37,669 nucleotides of DNA from DASZZZ01 sp036260375 (GTDB lineage Bacteria; Actinomycetota; CADDZG01; WHSQ01), in NCBI GenBank assembly GCA_036260375.1, contig DASZZZ010000002.1, positions 1 to 37,669 on the forward strand, written 5' to 3'. Below the pieces are notes generated by a model that was given only the letters and a program-made list of their open reading frames with translations, did no database searches and had not been told where the DNA came from. The position numbers and the translations under genes were made by a program. Below, piece after piece: positions 14,895 through 22,557 of this stretch; position 1 is the stretch's first letter; every line of letters starts with the position of its first letter.

Positions 14895-17515
14895 CCGAGC
14901 CGGTCGAGCTGACCGTCAACGGGCGGCGCGTCGAGGTCACGCCCGAGCCGGAGGAGACGCTGCTCGACGTCCTGCGCGACCACCTCGGGCTCGTCGCCGC
15001 CAAGGACGGCTGCCAGCCGGAGGGCTACTGCGGCTGCTGCACCGTGCTCGTCGACGGCCGCGCGCGCGTGTCGTGCTCGGCCCCCGCGTCGAGCTTCGCC
15101 GGCAAGGAGGTCGTCACGCTCGAGGGGCTCGACGAGCGCACGCGCGAGGCGTTCGCGCTCGCGTTCTCCGCGACCGGCGCGTCGCAGTGCGGGTTCTGCT
15201 CGCCGGGCATCGTCGTCAAGGCGGCGACCCTGCTCCGCAAGGACCCACACCCGAGCCGCGACGCGGTCGCCGGCGCGCTCGCCGGCAACCTGTGCCGCTG
15301 CACCGGCTACGTGAAGGTCGTCGACGCGATCCAGCTCGCCGGACGCATCCTCGACGGCGACGAGACGCCCCACCTCGACTGGTCGGGACGCATCGGGTCG
15401 CGCACCCCGAAGTACGAGGGCTTCGAGCTCGCGCTCGGGCTCAAGCCGTTCATCCACGACCTGACCGTCGAGGGAATGCTCCACGGCGCGCTGCGCTTCT
15501 CGGACCACCCCCGCGCCGTCGTCACGCGCGTCGACGTCTCGAGGGCCGAGGCGATGGACGGCGTCGTGCGCGTCGCGCTCGCGCCCGACGTGCCCGGCGA
15601 GCGCGCCGTCGGCGCGATCCACCAGGACTGGCCCGTGCTCGTGGCGCAGGGCGAGACGACGCGCTACGTCGGCGACGTCCTCGCGGCCGTCGCCGCGACG
15701 ACGCGGGCGGTCGCGCGCCGCGCCGCGGCGGCGATCGAGGTCGAGTACGAGGTGCTCGAGCCCGTGACCGACCCGGAGGCAGCGCTGTCGTCCGACGCGC
15801 CGCGCGTGCACGAGGGCGGCAACCTGTTGCACACGTACTCCATCGATCGCGGCGACGCCGACGCGGCCCTCGCGGCGAGCGCCCACGTCGTGACCGAGAC
15901 GTTCCAGACGCAGTTCATCGAGCACGCGTTCCTCGAGCCGGAGTCGTCGCTCGCGTGGCCCGGCGACGACGAGCTGCGCGTGCTGTCACAGGGGCAGGGC
16001 GTATGGGACGACCGCAGGCAGGTCGCCCGCATCCTCGGCGTGCCCGAGGAGCGCGTGCGCGTGACGCTCGTCTCCAACGGGGGCGCGTTCGGCGCCAAGG
16101 AGGACCTCGGCGTCAACGGGCACGCCGCGTTGCTGGCGCAGCTGACGGGACGGCCGGTGAAGGTGACGCTGTCGCGCGAGGAGTCGATCCGCATGCACGC
16201 CAAGCGCCACCCGCTCAAGATGACCTACACGGTCGGGTGCGACGAGCGCGGCCGACTCACCGCCGTCAGGGCGCGCATCGTCGGCGACACCGGCGCGTAC
16301 GCGAGCGTCGGCGACAAGGTGCTGCAGCGCGCGTGCGGCCACTCGTGCAGCGCGTACGACGTCCCCAACGTGCGCGTCGAGGCGCACGCCGTCTACACGA
16401 ACAACGTCCCGTGCGGCGCGATGCGCGGGTTCGGCTCGAACCAGGCGAACTTCGCGATGGAGGGCTGCGTCGACCGCCTCGCGCAGAAGGTCGGCATCGA
16501 CGGCTTCGACATCCGGTGGATCAACGCGCTCGAGACCGGCAAGACGTTCGGGACCGGCCAGGTGCTCGGCGAGGGCGTCGGCCTCAAGCGGTGCCTCGAG
16601 GCGGTGCGCGACGCGTACAAGGGCGCACGCTACGCGGGCATCGCGTGCGCGGTGAAGAACGTCGGCGTCGGCAACGGCCTGCCCGAGTACGGACGCGCGT
16701 CGCTCGAGGTGCGCGACGACGGCGGCATCCTGCTGCGCCACAGCTGGACGGAGATGGGCCAGGGAGTGCACACGGTCCTGCAGCAGGTCGTGTGCGAGGA
16801 GCTCGGGAGCGCGGGCGTCGAGCTCAAGCACGTCGCCGTCAGCGTCGACACCGAGCGCGAGTTCGCGACGGGGCAGACGACCGCGTCGCGCGGCACGTTC
16901 CTCGGGGGCCTCGCGGTCAAGAAGGCGTGCGACAAGCTCAAGGACGAGCTCGACGGCAACGACCTCGCCGACCTCGCCGGCCGCGAGTTCACCGGCGAGG
17001 TCGAGTTCCGCGTCACGCAGCCGATGGACGACCCCGCGCTGGCGCGCTCGCACATCTGCTTCGGCTGGGGCGTGCAGGTCGTGATCCTCGACGACGACGG
17101 CGCGATCGCCAAGGTCGTCGCGGCGCACGACGTCGGACGCGTCATGAACCGCAACCTGCTCGAGGGCCAGATCGAGGGCTCCGTCCACATGGGCCTGGGC
17201 CATTCGCTCACCGAGGAGCTCGTCGTCGACGGCGGGCACCTCGTGACGCCGACGCTCAAGTCGCAGGGCATCATCCCGGCCAAGGGCATGCCCGAGGTCG
17301 AGGCGATCTTCGTCGAGGAGCCGCAGCCCGAGGGGCCCTACGGCGCCAAGGGCGTCGGCGAGATCGGGCTCGTGCCGACGGCCGGCGCGGTCGCGGGGGC
17401 CGCGCACGCGTACGACGGCGTGTGGCGCACGCGCCTGCCGATGAAGGACACCGCGATGGCGAAGGCCGCGCACCCGCGTGCGGTGCGCAGCGGGTCGTCC
17501 GCTCGCGCCCGCTAG
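14891..17515 (+). CDS. Fused 2Fe-2S/molybdopterin xanthine dehydrogenase, selenium-dependent type (XdhD-like)
   Basis: The 874-residue product joins two parts that are separate subunits in ordinary bacterial xanthine dehydrogenases. Residues 1-160 hold two [2Fe-2S] clusters: Cys41, 47, 50 and 62 (plant-type, in GCQPEGYCGCC) and Cys100, 103, 135 and 137 (GFC and LCRCTGY). The remainder is the molybdopterin domain, with GGAFGAKED, CGAMRGFGSNQ, EMGQGVHT and the catalytic Glu in GAKGVGEIG near residue 820. The FAD domain is absent; the FAD protein encoded at 28003 may serve it. The fused layout and neighbours ygeY, ssnA and ygeW match the family annotated as selenium-dependent xanthine dehydrogenase and E. 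coli XdhD. It would hydroxylate purines such as hypoxanthine, xanthine or a dioxopurine. No selenium or cofactor maturation genes are in the window. Confidence 0.88.
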   Translation: MTEPVELTVNGRRVEVTPEPEETLLDVLRDHLGLVAAKDGCQPEGYCGCCTVLVDGRARVSCSAPASSFAGKEVVTLEGLDERTREAFALAFSATGASQCGFCSPGIVVKAATLLRKDPHPSRDAVAGALAGNLCRCTGYVKVVDAIQLAGRILDGDETPHLDWSGRIGSRTPKYEGFELALGLKPFIHDLTVEGMLHGALRFSDHPRAVVTRVDVSRAEAMDGVVRVALAPDVPGERAVGAIHQDWPVLVAQGETTRYVGDVLAAVAATTRAVARRAAAAIEVEYEVLEPVTDPEAALSSDAPRVHEGGNLLHTYSIDRGDADAALAASAHVVTETFQTQFIEHAFLEPESSLAWPGDDELRVLSQGQGVWDDRRQVARILGVPEERVRVTLVSNGGAFGAKEDLGVNGHAALLAQLTGRPVKVTLSREESIRMHAKRHPLKMTYTVGCDERGRLTAVRARIVGDTGAYASVGDKVLQRACGHSCSAYDVPNVRVEAHAVYTNNVPCGAMRGFGSNQANFAMEGCVDRLAQKVGIDGFDIRWINALETGKTFGTGQVLGEGVGLKRCLEAVRDAYKGARYAGIACAVKNVGVGNGLPEYGRASLEVRDDGGILLRHSWTEMGQGVHTVLQQVVCEELGSAGVELKHVAVSVDTEREFATGQTTASRGTFLGGLAVKKACDKLKDELDGNDLADLAGREFTGEVEFRVTQPMDDPALARSHICFGWGVQVVILDDDGAIAKVVAAHDVGRVMNRNLLEGQIEGSVHMGLGHSLTEELVVDGGHLVTPTLKSQGIIPAKGMPEVEAIFVEEPQPEGPYGAKGVGEIGLVPTAGAVAGAAHAYDGVWRTRLPMKDTAMAKAAHPRAVRSGSSARAR

Positions 17516-17523
17516 CGACGCGC

Positions 17524-18807
17524 GTGTCGACCCAGCTCACGGGCGCGACCGTCGTGTCGGTCGCCGACGGGACCGTCGAGACGCGCGACGTCTTCGTCGC
17601 CGACGGGCGAGTGTCCGGCGCGCCGGATGCGGCCGAGCGCGTCGACGTCTCGGGGTGCCTCGTGATTGCTGGCAACGTCTGCGCGCACCACCACCTCTAC
17701 TCGGCGCTCGCGCGCGGCATGCCCGGACCGGCCGAGGCACCGCGCGACTTTCCCGAGATCCTCGAGCGCGTGTGGTGGCGGCTCGATCGCGCGCTCGACC
17801 ACGAGACGATCCGGCTCAGCGCGCTGCTCGGGTGCGTCGAGGCGGCGCGCGCGGGGACCACGACGGTCGTCGACCACCACGCGTCGCCCGAGGCGATCGA
17901 CGGCTCGCTCGACGCGCTCGCGGAGGGCATCGAGACCGCGGGGCTGCGCGCGGCGGTGTGCTACGAGGCGACCGACCGCCACGGCGAGGCGCGCGGCCTC
18001 GCCGGCGTCGCAGAGAACGCGCGCTTCGCGCGCGACAACCACAGGCCGCTCGTTCGTGCCATGGCGGGCGCGCACGCGTCGTTCACGCTCGGGCCCGCGA
18101 CGCTCGACGCGCTCGTCGAGTCGGCGCGCGCCGCCGGCGCACCGATCCACGTCCACGTCGCCGAGGACGCGTGCGACCAGCGCGACGCGCTCGAGCGCTA
18201 CGGCACGCGGGTCGTCCACCGTCTGCGCGCCGCCGGCGCGCTGTCGGAGGGCGACGTCATCGCGCACGGCGTCCACCTCGACGACTCCGAGGTCGAGGCG
18301 CTGCGCGCGTCGGAGGCATGGGTCGCCCACAACCCGCGCTCGAACATGAACAACCGCGTCGGGCGCGCGCCGGTCGCCGCGCTCGGCCCCCGGGTCGCGC
18401 TCGGCACCGACGGCATCGACGGCGACATGTTCGCCGAGGCGCGCGCGTGCTACCTCGTGGCGCGCGAGGCGTCGCACGAGACGGGGCCGGCGTTCGCGCT
18501 CGAGCGTCTGGCGACCGGCGCGCGCGTCGCCGGGGCGCTGTTCGGCGAGCCCGCGCTCGGGACGCTCGAGCCCGGCGCGCCGGCCGACCTCGTCGTGCTC
18601 GACTACCGCCCGCCGACCCCGCTGCGCGACGCCAACGTCGCGGGACACTTCGTCTTCGGCATGGGCGCGTGGTCGGTGCGCGACGTGATGGTCGCGGGGC
18701 GCTGGGTCGTGCGCGACCGTCGTCACGTGCTCGTCGACGAGGACGAGCTCGCGGCGCGCTGCAGGGAGGCGGCTCCCCGGCTGTGGGCCCGCATGGAAGA
18801 CTTCTGA
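17524..18807 (+). CDS. ssnA: SsnA family amidohydrolase
   Basis: This 427-residue metal-dependent amidohydrolase has the first metal motif NVCAHHHLYSALARG (about residues 51-65), HVHVAED with its third His near 211, a further His in IAHGVHLDD near 246, and the metal Asp in LGTDGIDGDMF near 300. The MNNRVGRAPV segment and the C-terminal GHFVFGMGAWSVRDVMVAGRWVV are typical of SsnA. In E. coli ssnA lies with ygfK and xdhD. The family is proposed to open the six-membered ring of an oxidised purine, though older annotation only says selenium-linked protein. The GTG start lies 9 nt after the preceding stop. Confidence 0.9.
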   Translation: MSTQLTGATVVSVADGTVETRDVFVADGRVSGAPDAAERVDVSGCLVIAGNVCAHHHLYSALARGMPGPAEAPRDFPEILERVWWRLDRALDHETIRLSALLGCVEAARAGTTTVVDHHASPEAIDGSLDALAEGIETAGLRAAVCYEATDRHGEARGLAGVAENARFARDNHRPLVRAMAGAHASFTLGPATLDALVESARAAGAPIHVHVAEDACDQRDALERYGTRVVHRLRAAGALSEGDVIAHGVHLDDSEVEALRASEAWVAHNPRSNMNNRVGRAPVAALGPRVALGTDGIDGDMFAEARACYLVAREASHETGPAFALERLATGARVAGALFGEPALGTLEPGAPADLVVLDYRPPTPLRDANVAGHFVFGMGAWSVRDVMVAGRWVVRDRRHVLVDEDELAARCREAAPRLWARMEDF

Positions 18808-18824
18808 GCCATCGAGGAGGACGC

Positions 18825-19829
18825 GTGGACCGCAGCGACCTGACCGGCAGGGACTTCGTCTCGACCGCCGACTGGAGCGTCGCCGAGCTCGGCGCCGCGC
18901 TCGACGTCGCGCGCGAGCTCAAGGCCGCGTTCAAGGCCGGCGAGCCGCACCGCCTGCTGCCCGACAAGACGCTGTTCATGATCTTCCTCGACCTGTCGAC
19001 GCGCACGCGCAACGCGTTCGAGGCCGGCATGACGCAGCTCGGCGGGCACGCGCACTTCGTCGACGCCGCGACGTCGCAGATCGCGCACGGCGAGGACCCG
19101 CGCGACATGGGGATCATCCTGTCGAGCTACGGCCACGGCATCGCGATCCGCCACGACAAGGTCCCGGGCGAGGGCAACGCGTACATGCGCGCGGTCGCGG
19201 ACGCCGCGAGCGCGCCGGTCATCAACCTCCAGTGCGACGTCGACCATCCCACGCAGCAGCTCGCCGACCTCATGACGATCGAGGAGGTCTTCGCCACGCG
19301 CGACCTCTCCGGCATGAAGGTGTGCGTCTCGTGGGCGTACGCGCCGAGCTACGCGAAGCCGATGAGCGTGCCACAGGGCCTCGCCCTGCTGCTCCCGCGC
19401 TTCGGCGCCGACGTCGTGATCGCCCGGCCCCCGGAGTACCGCCTCATGGAGCCCGTCATGGAGCGGGCGCGCGCGCTCGCGGCCGAGGGCGGAGGGACGC
19501 TGAGCGAGATCGACGACATGGACGCCGGCTTCGAGGGCGCGCACGTCGTCTATCCGAAGTCGTGGGGCGCCGAGCACCTCTTCGGCGACGAGCGCGCCGC
19601 GCTCGCGCTCAACGACCGCTACCGCGACTGGATCTGCGACGCGCGCCGCATGCGCATCGCGCGCGACGACGCGATCTACATGCACTGCCTGCCGGCCGAC
19701 CGCGGCAACGAGGTCACCGACGAGGTCATCGACGGGCCCCAGTCGGTGGTGTTCCAGGAGGCCGCCAACCGCCTCCACACGGGCAAGGCGCTGATGGCGC
19801 TGACGATGGGCGGCTACGACCGCGCGTGA
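18825..19829 (+). CDS. ygeW: YgeW family carbamoyltransferase
   Basis: The product (334 residues) has the carbamoyl phosphate loop STRTR (residues 58-62), SQIAHGE near 84, NLQCDVDHPTQ, WAYAPSYAKPMSVPQG, VVYPKSWG and YMHCLPAD (Cys288). These are the YgeW signatures rather than those of ArgF, so this is not the missing ornithine carbamoyltransferase of argRGH. In the proposed purine pathway YgeW runs in the phosphorolytic direction, taking a carbamoyl group off a ureido product of diaminopropionate to give carbamoyl phosphate for YqeA. This substrate is from recollection of family work and context. GTG start at 18825 has GAGGAGG upstream. It is the last clear purine gene of the first operon. 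Confidence 0.93.
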   Translation: MDRSDLTGRDFVSTADWSVAELGAALDVARELKAAFKAGEPHRLLPDKTLFMIFLDLSTRTRNAFEAGMTQLGGHAHFVDAATSQIAHGEDPRDMGIILSSYGHGIAIRHDKVPGEGNAYMRAVADAASAPVINLQCDVDHPTQQLADLMTIEEVFATRDLSGMKVCVSWAYAPSYAKPMSVPQGLALLLPRFGADVVIARPPEYRLMEPVMERARALAAEGGGTLSEIDDMDAGFEGAHVVYPKSWGAEHLFGDERAALALNDRYRDWICDARRMRIARDDAIYMHCLPADRGNEVTDEVIDGPQSVVFQEAANRLHTGKALMALTMGGYDRA

Positions 19830-19904
19830 TCCGCTTGACAGCCGCTCCCGTGACCGACACGCTGCGCTCGGCGGAAGGTCCGGGACGAGAGCGGGGAGGA
19901 CGGC

Positions 19905-20444
19905 GTGGCGAACGAGCCGAGCGGCTTCAGGGTGGAACCCGCGCGGGCGGCGGAGGAGACGGAGCGCCAGCGGACGGTGCTGTGGCTCAACCACTTCGAC
20001 CTGCTCCCCGGCGACGACAGCGTGCAGACGTCGCACGACGCGGTGAGCTCGGGCGTGGGCGGTGGCCTCACGGGTCTCGTCGTCACGTCGACGACGACCG
20101 GCGAGGTCACGAAGGGCGGCGGCAACAAGGTCGTCCACATGGCCGTCGCGGTGCCGCCGGGCTATCTCGTGCGCGGCGTGCGCCTCGGCTACGAGCTCAC
20201 CGACTCGGGCAGCCACGTCAGCCAGATCCGACTCGCCCAGGTCCAGAACCCTCCGGGCACCGCGGTGGTCCTGCTCGACGACGGGACGAACCACACGGGG
20301 GTCGGGCCGGCATACGTCAACAGCGCGCCGACGTCGATCGACCCCGCGCGCGGCCCCCTGCTGCTGAGCTTGCGCGTCAACTTCGGCGACACCTCCGACC
20401 GCATCTGCGTGCGCGGTCTGGGACTGCGGCTCGTTCCGAAGTGA
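19905..20444 (+). CDS. Hypothetical protein, unrecognised
   Basis: The 179-residue product starts with GTG at 19905 behind GGGAGGAC. It contains alternating strand-like segments (VVHMAVAVPPGYLVRGVRLGYEL, RIQLAQV-like stretches) that suggest a beta-sandwich, and has no signal peptide or membrane span. The only cysteine lies near the end (RICVRG). A TTGACA -35-like box lies at 19836-19841, but the matching -10 (CACGCT) is poor, so it may be read on from ygeW or from its own promoter. No family was recognised and a role in purine breakdown is not implied. Confidence 0.6.
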   Translation: MANEPSGFRVEPARAAEETERQRTVLWLNHFDLLPGDDSVQTSHDAVSSGVGGGLTGLVVTSTTTGEVTKGGGNKVVHMAVAVPPGYLVRGVRLGYELTDSGSHVSQIRLAQVQNPPGTAVVLLDDGTNHTGVGPAYVNSAPTSIDPARGPLLLSLRVNFGDTSDRICVRGLGLRLVPK

Positions 20445-20472
20445 CGCGCGCCGCGCCCGGGCGGCCGGCGTC

Positions 20473-21045
20473 GTGAGCCCCGAGGTCGCGTGGCGCCCGA
20501 CGCGCGCGCAGGTCGCGGCGGCCGTCGACGCGCGCGTGCCAGACGTCGCCGCGCCCGGCCTCGCGGTCTTGTTCTGCGGCATCAATCCCGGCCTCTATTC
20601 GGGCGCCGTCGGGCACCACTTCGCGCGCCCCGGGAACCGCTTCTGGCCCGCGCTGCACGCGTCCGGGTTCACCGACCGGCTGCTGTCTCCGTTCGAGGAG
20701 GACCTGCTGCCGTCGTACGGGCTCGGGATCACGAATCTCGTCGCGCGCGCGACCGCGACCGCCGACGCGCTCGGCGACGACGAGCTGCGCCGCGGCGCGC
20801 GCTCGCTGCGCGCCAAGGTCGGGCGGCTGCGGCCGCTCTACGTCGCGTTCCTCGGCTTCGGCGCCTACAGGACCGCGTTCGACCGGCCGCGCGCGACGCT
20901 CGGCCCGCAGGACCACGCGCTCGGCCCCGCGCTCGTGTGGCTGTTGCCCAACCCCAGCGGTCTCAACGCGCACTACCAGCTCCCCGATCTCGCGCGTGCG
21001 TTCGCGAGCTTGCGCGCCGCGGCGTTCGCGGGCGTGTCGGGGTAG
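20473..21045 (+). CDS. mug: G/U mismatch-specific uracil-DNA glycosylase
   Basis: This 190-residue protein matches the MUG/TDG family of base-excision repair enzymes. The catalytic-pocket motif GINPG is near residue 36, with GHHFARPGNRFWPAL after it, GITNLVARAT near 80, and the helix-insertion motif NPSGLN near 160. It would remove uracil or ethenocytosine from mismatches with guanine. GTG at 20473 lies 28 nt after the preceding stop, so the two are probably co-transcribed. It is not part of nucleotide breakdown, and its place between ygeW and ygeX looks incidental. Confidence 0.88.
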   Translation: MSPEVAWRPTRAQVAAAVDARVPDVAAPGLAVLFCGINPGLYSGAVGHHFARPGNRFWPALHASGFTDRLLSPFEEDLLPSYGLGITNLVARATATADALGDDELRRGARSLRAKVGRLRPLYVAFLGFGAYRTAFDRPRATLGPQDHALGPALVWLLPNPSGLNAHYQLPDLARAFASLRAAAFAGVSG

Positions 21046-21067
21046 GAAGGGGGTCGGAGGTGACGCC

Positions 21068-21268
21068 ATGAGCGACGACCGCAGCGACGCCGGCGCGACC
21101 GAGCGCGTCGACGGCCGCCAGAACGCCATGACCCACGAGCAGGCGGCGGGACCCGACGACACCGAGACCAACGAGGGCGCCGACCGCCGCGCCCGCGTGG
21201 CGCAGCCGGACGGCACGACGGTCGCGGGGTTCGGGCAGGACCACCCGGACACGGAACGCGACCGCTAG
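21068..21268 (+). CDS. Small acidic hydrophilic protein
   Basis: The 66-residue product starts at ATG 21068 with GGAGG 6 nt upstream. It is highly charged (many D, E, R), has no hydrophobic core and is probably disordered. It ends 7 nt before the convergent ygeX stop. No family recognised. Confidence 0.5.
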   Translation: MSDDRSDAGATERVDGRQNAMTHEQAAGPDDTETNEGADRRARVAQPDGTTVAGFGQDHPDTERDR

Positions 21269-21275
21269 CGTCCGC

Positions 21276-22439
21276 TCACGCGACGACCGCGACCTCCTCC
21301 GGGGCGCGGCCCACGACGGCGCGGAACGCGTCCGGGTCGGTCGCGCCCTCGGTGCACAGCAGCAGCACGCGTGCGCGCTCGTCGAGCCCGAGACGCGCGC
21401 GCAGGTCGTCCGACGCGTCGCCGTGGACGATCTCGTCGAGCCCTGCGAGGCCCGCGGCCCCCGTCTCGCCCGCGACGACTCCGGCCGCCGCCAGCGCGCG
21501 CATCGCGCCGCGCGCACGCTCGTCGGGCGTCGCCACGAACGAGTCGAACGCGGTCGACACGACCGGCCACGCGACGCGCGACGGCGTCGCGCAGTTGAGG
21601 CCCGCCATGATGGAGTGCTGCTCCCCGGAAAGCGTCACGATGCCTCCCGCGGCCATCGACGCGAGCACGCACGCGGCGTCGCCGGGCTCGACGCCGACGA
21701 GCTTCGGGTGCGGCGCGCGGCCCTCGGCGCGGAAGTGGCGCGCCGCGGCGGCCGCGAGCGCGCCGACGCCGACCTGGACGACGACGACGTCGGGCGCCGG
21801 CTCGCCGCGGCGCGCGAGCTCGTCGTCGATCTCCCAGAAGATCGTCGAGTAGCCCTCGATCACCCAGCGCGGCACGAGCTCGTAGCCGGGCCACGACGTG
21901 TCCGAGATGACCGCGCAGCGGGGGCCGGCGAGCTCGGCCGCGCGCGCGACCGCGTCGTCGTAGCCGCCCCGGACGACCTCGACGGTCGCGCCCTCGCCCT
22001 CGATCGCGGCGATGCGCGCGGGCGCCATGTCGTCTGGGACCACGATGTGCGCGCCGAGCCCGAGCAGCCTCGCCATGTGCGCCACCGCGCGCCCGTGGTT
22101 GCCGTCGGTCGCGGCCGTCAGCGTCAGCGGTCCGAGCCTCTCGACGCGCGCGCGCAGCTCGTCGAGCGTCGACCACTGGCCGAGCCCGCCGGCGCGCCGG
22201 TCGAGCTCGCACAGGAGGCCCCACGACGCGCCGAGGATCTTGAACGAGGGCAGGCCGAGCCGGCTCGACTCGACCTTGACGAGGACGTCCCCGAGGCCGA
22301 GCGACCGCGCGATCGCCGGCGCCGCCACCAGCGGCGTGGCCGCGTAGCCCGGCAGGCGACGGTGCAGCTCCAGCGGCGCGCGCCCCGGCGGCGGACCGGC
22401 GACCGAGCCGGCGTTCTCGTTTACGAAGAAGGTGGTCAC
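21276..22439 (-). CDS. ygeX: Diaminopropionate ammonia-lyase-like PLP enzyme (YgeX)
   Basis: The 387-residue product is a fold-type II PLP enzyme. The lysine that binds PLP is in PSFKILGAS near residue 65, TAATDGNHGRAVA near 118 binds the phosphate/carboxylate, DTSWPGYELVPRWVIEGYST is the family's most typical stretch, and VVQVGVGALAAA is the glycine-rich loop. YgeX splits 2,3-diaminopropionate to pyruvate and two ammonia molecules, which would complete the proposed purine route. GTG at 22439 is chosen because GGGAGC lies 6 nt upstream; the frame remains open further up but without a good site. It stands alone on the minus strand, away from the other purine genes, and converges on the small acidic gene. 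The sequence next to the lysine differs from the AFK-x-LGG I remember for E. coli, so related activity is possible. Confidence 0.87.
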   Translation of the reverse strand: MTTFFVNENAGSVAGPPPGRAPLELHRRLPGYAATPLVAAPAIARSLGLGDVLVKVESSRLGLPSFKILGASWGLLCELDRRAGGLGQWSTLDELRARVERLGPLTLTAATDGNHGRAVAHMARLLGLGAHIVVPDDMAPARIAAIEGEGATVEVVRGGYDDAVARAAELAGPRCAVISDTSWPGYELVPRWVIEGYSTIFWEIDDELARRGEPAPDVVVVQVGVGALAAAAARHFRAEGRAPHPKLVGVEPGDAACVLASMAAGGIVTLSGEQHSIMAGLNCATPSRVAWPVVSTAFDSFVATPDERARGAMRALAAAGVVAGETGAAGLAGLDEIVHGDASDDLRARLGLDERARVLLLCTEGATDPDAFRAVVGRAPEEVAVVA

Positions 22440-22485
22440 GAACGCTCCCGATGTCCCTTTCGCCCGCCCCGCGACGGGTGTAGCT

Positions 22486-22499
22486 TGGCACGGCTGCCA
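22486..22499. repeat. Inverted repeat between ygeX and propeller lipoprotein gene
   Basis: TGGCA-CGGC-TGCCA is a perfect 5+4+5 palindrome. It overlaps a weak plus-strand promoter candidate, TTTCGC with TAGCTT (22481-22486) 17 bp later. It could be an operator for either divergent gene. Confidence 0.35.
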
Positions 22500-22557
22500 C
22501 GTCTTCGCCGCGGCGCGCCCGCCCGAAGGCCCCGAGGGACCTGACAAGGAGCTACCG

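Noticed and set aside
15820..15840. CAAC-CT-GTTG as a third purine operator
   Set aside because: It lies inside the fused dehydrogenase coding sequence, and the spacing differs from the two intergenic copies.
15986..17473. Long minus-strand frame of 495 codons opposite the fused xanthine dehydrogenase
   Set aside because: A shadow caused by high GC at third positions; composition is D/V/R/A-rich and without domains. The same applies to other long opposite frames at 4837-7593, 12511-13578 and 29279-31219.
18825..19829. Reading ygeW as ornithine carbamoyltransferase argF
   Set aside because: The SQIAHGE, DVDHPTQ and WAYAPSYAKPMSVPQG motifs are YgeW-type, and the neighbours are purine genes.
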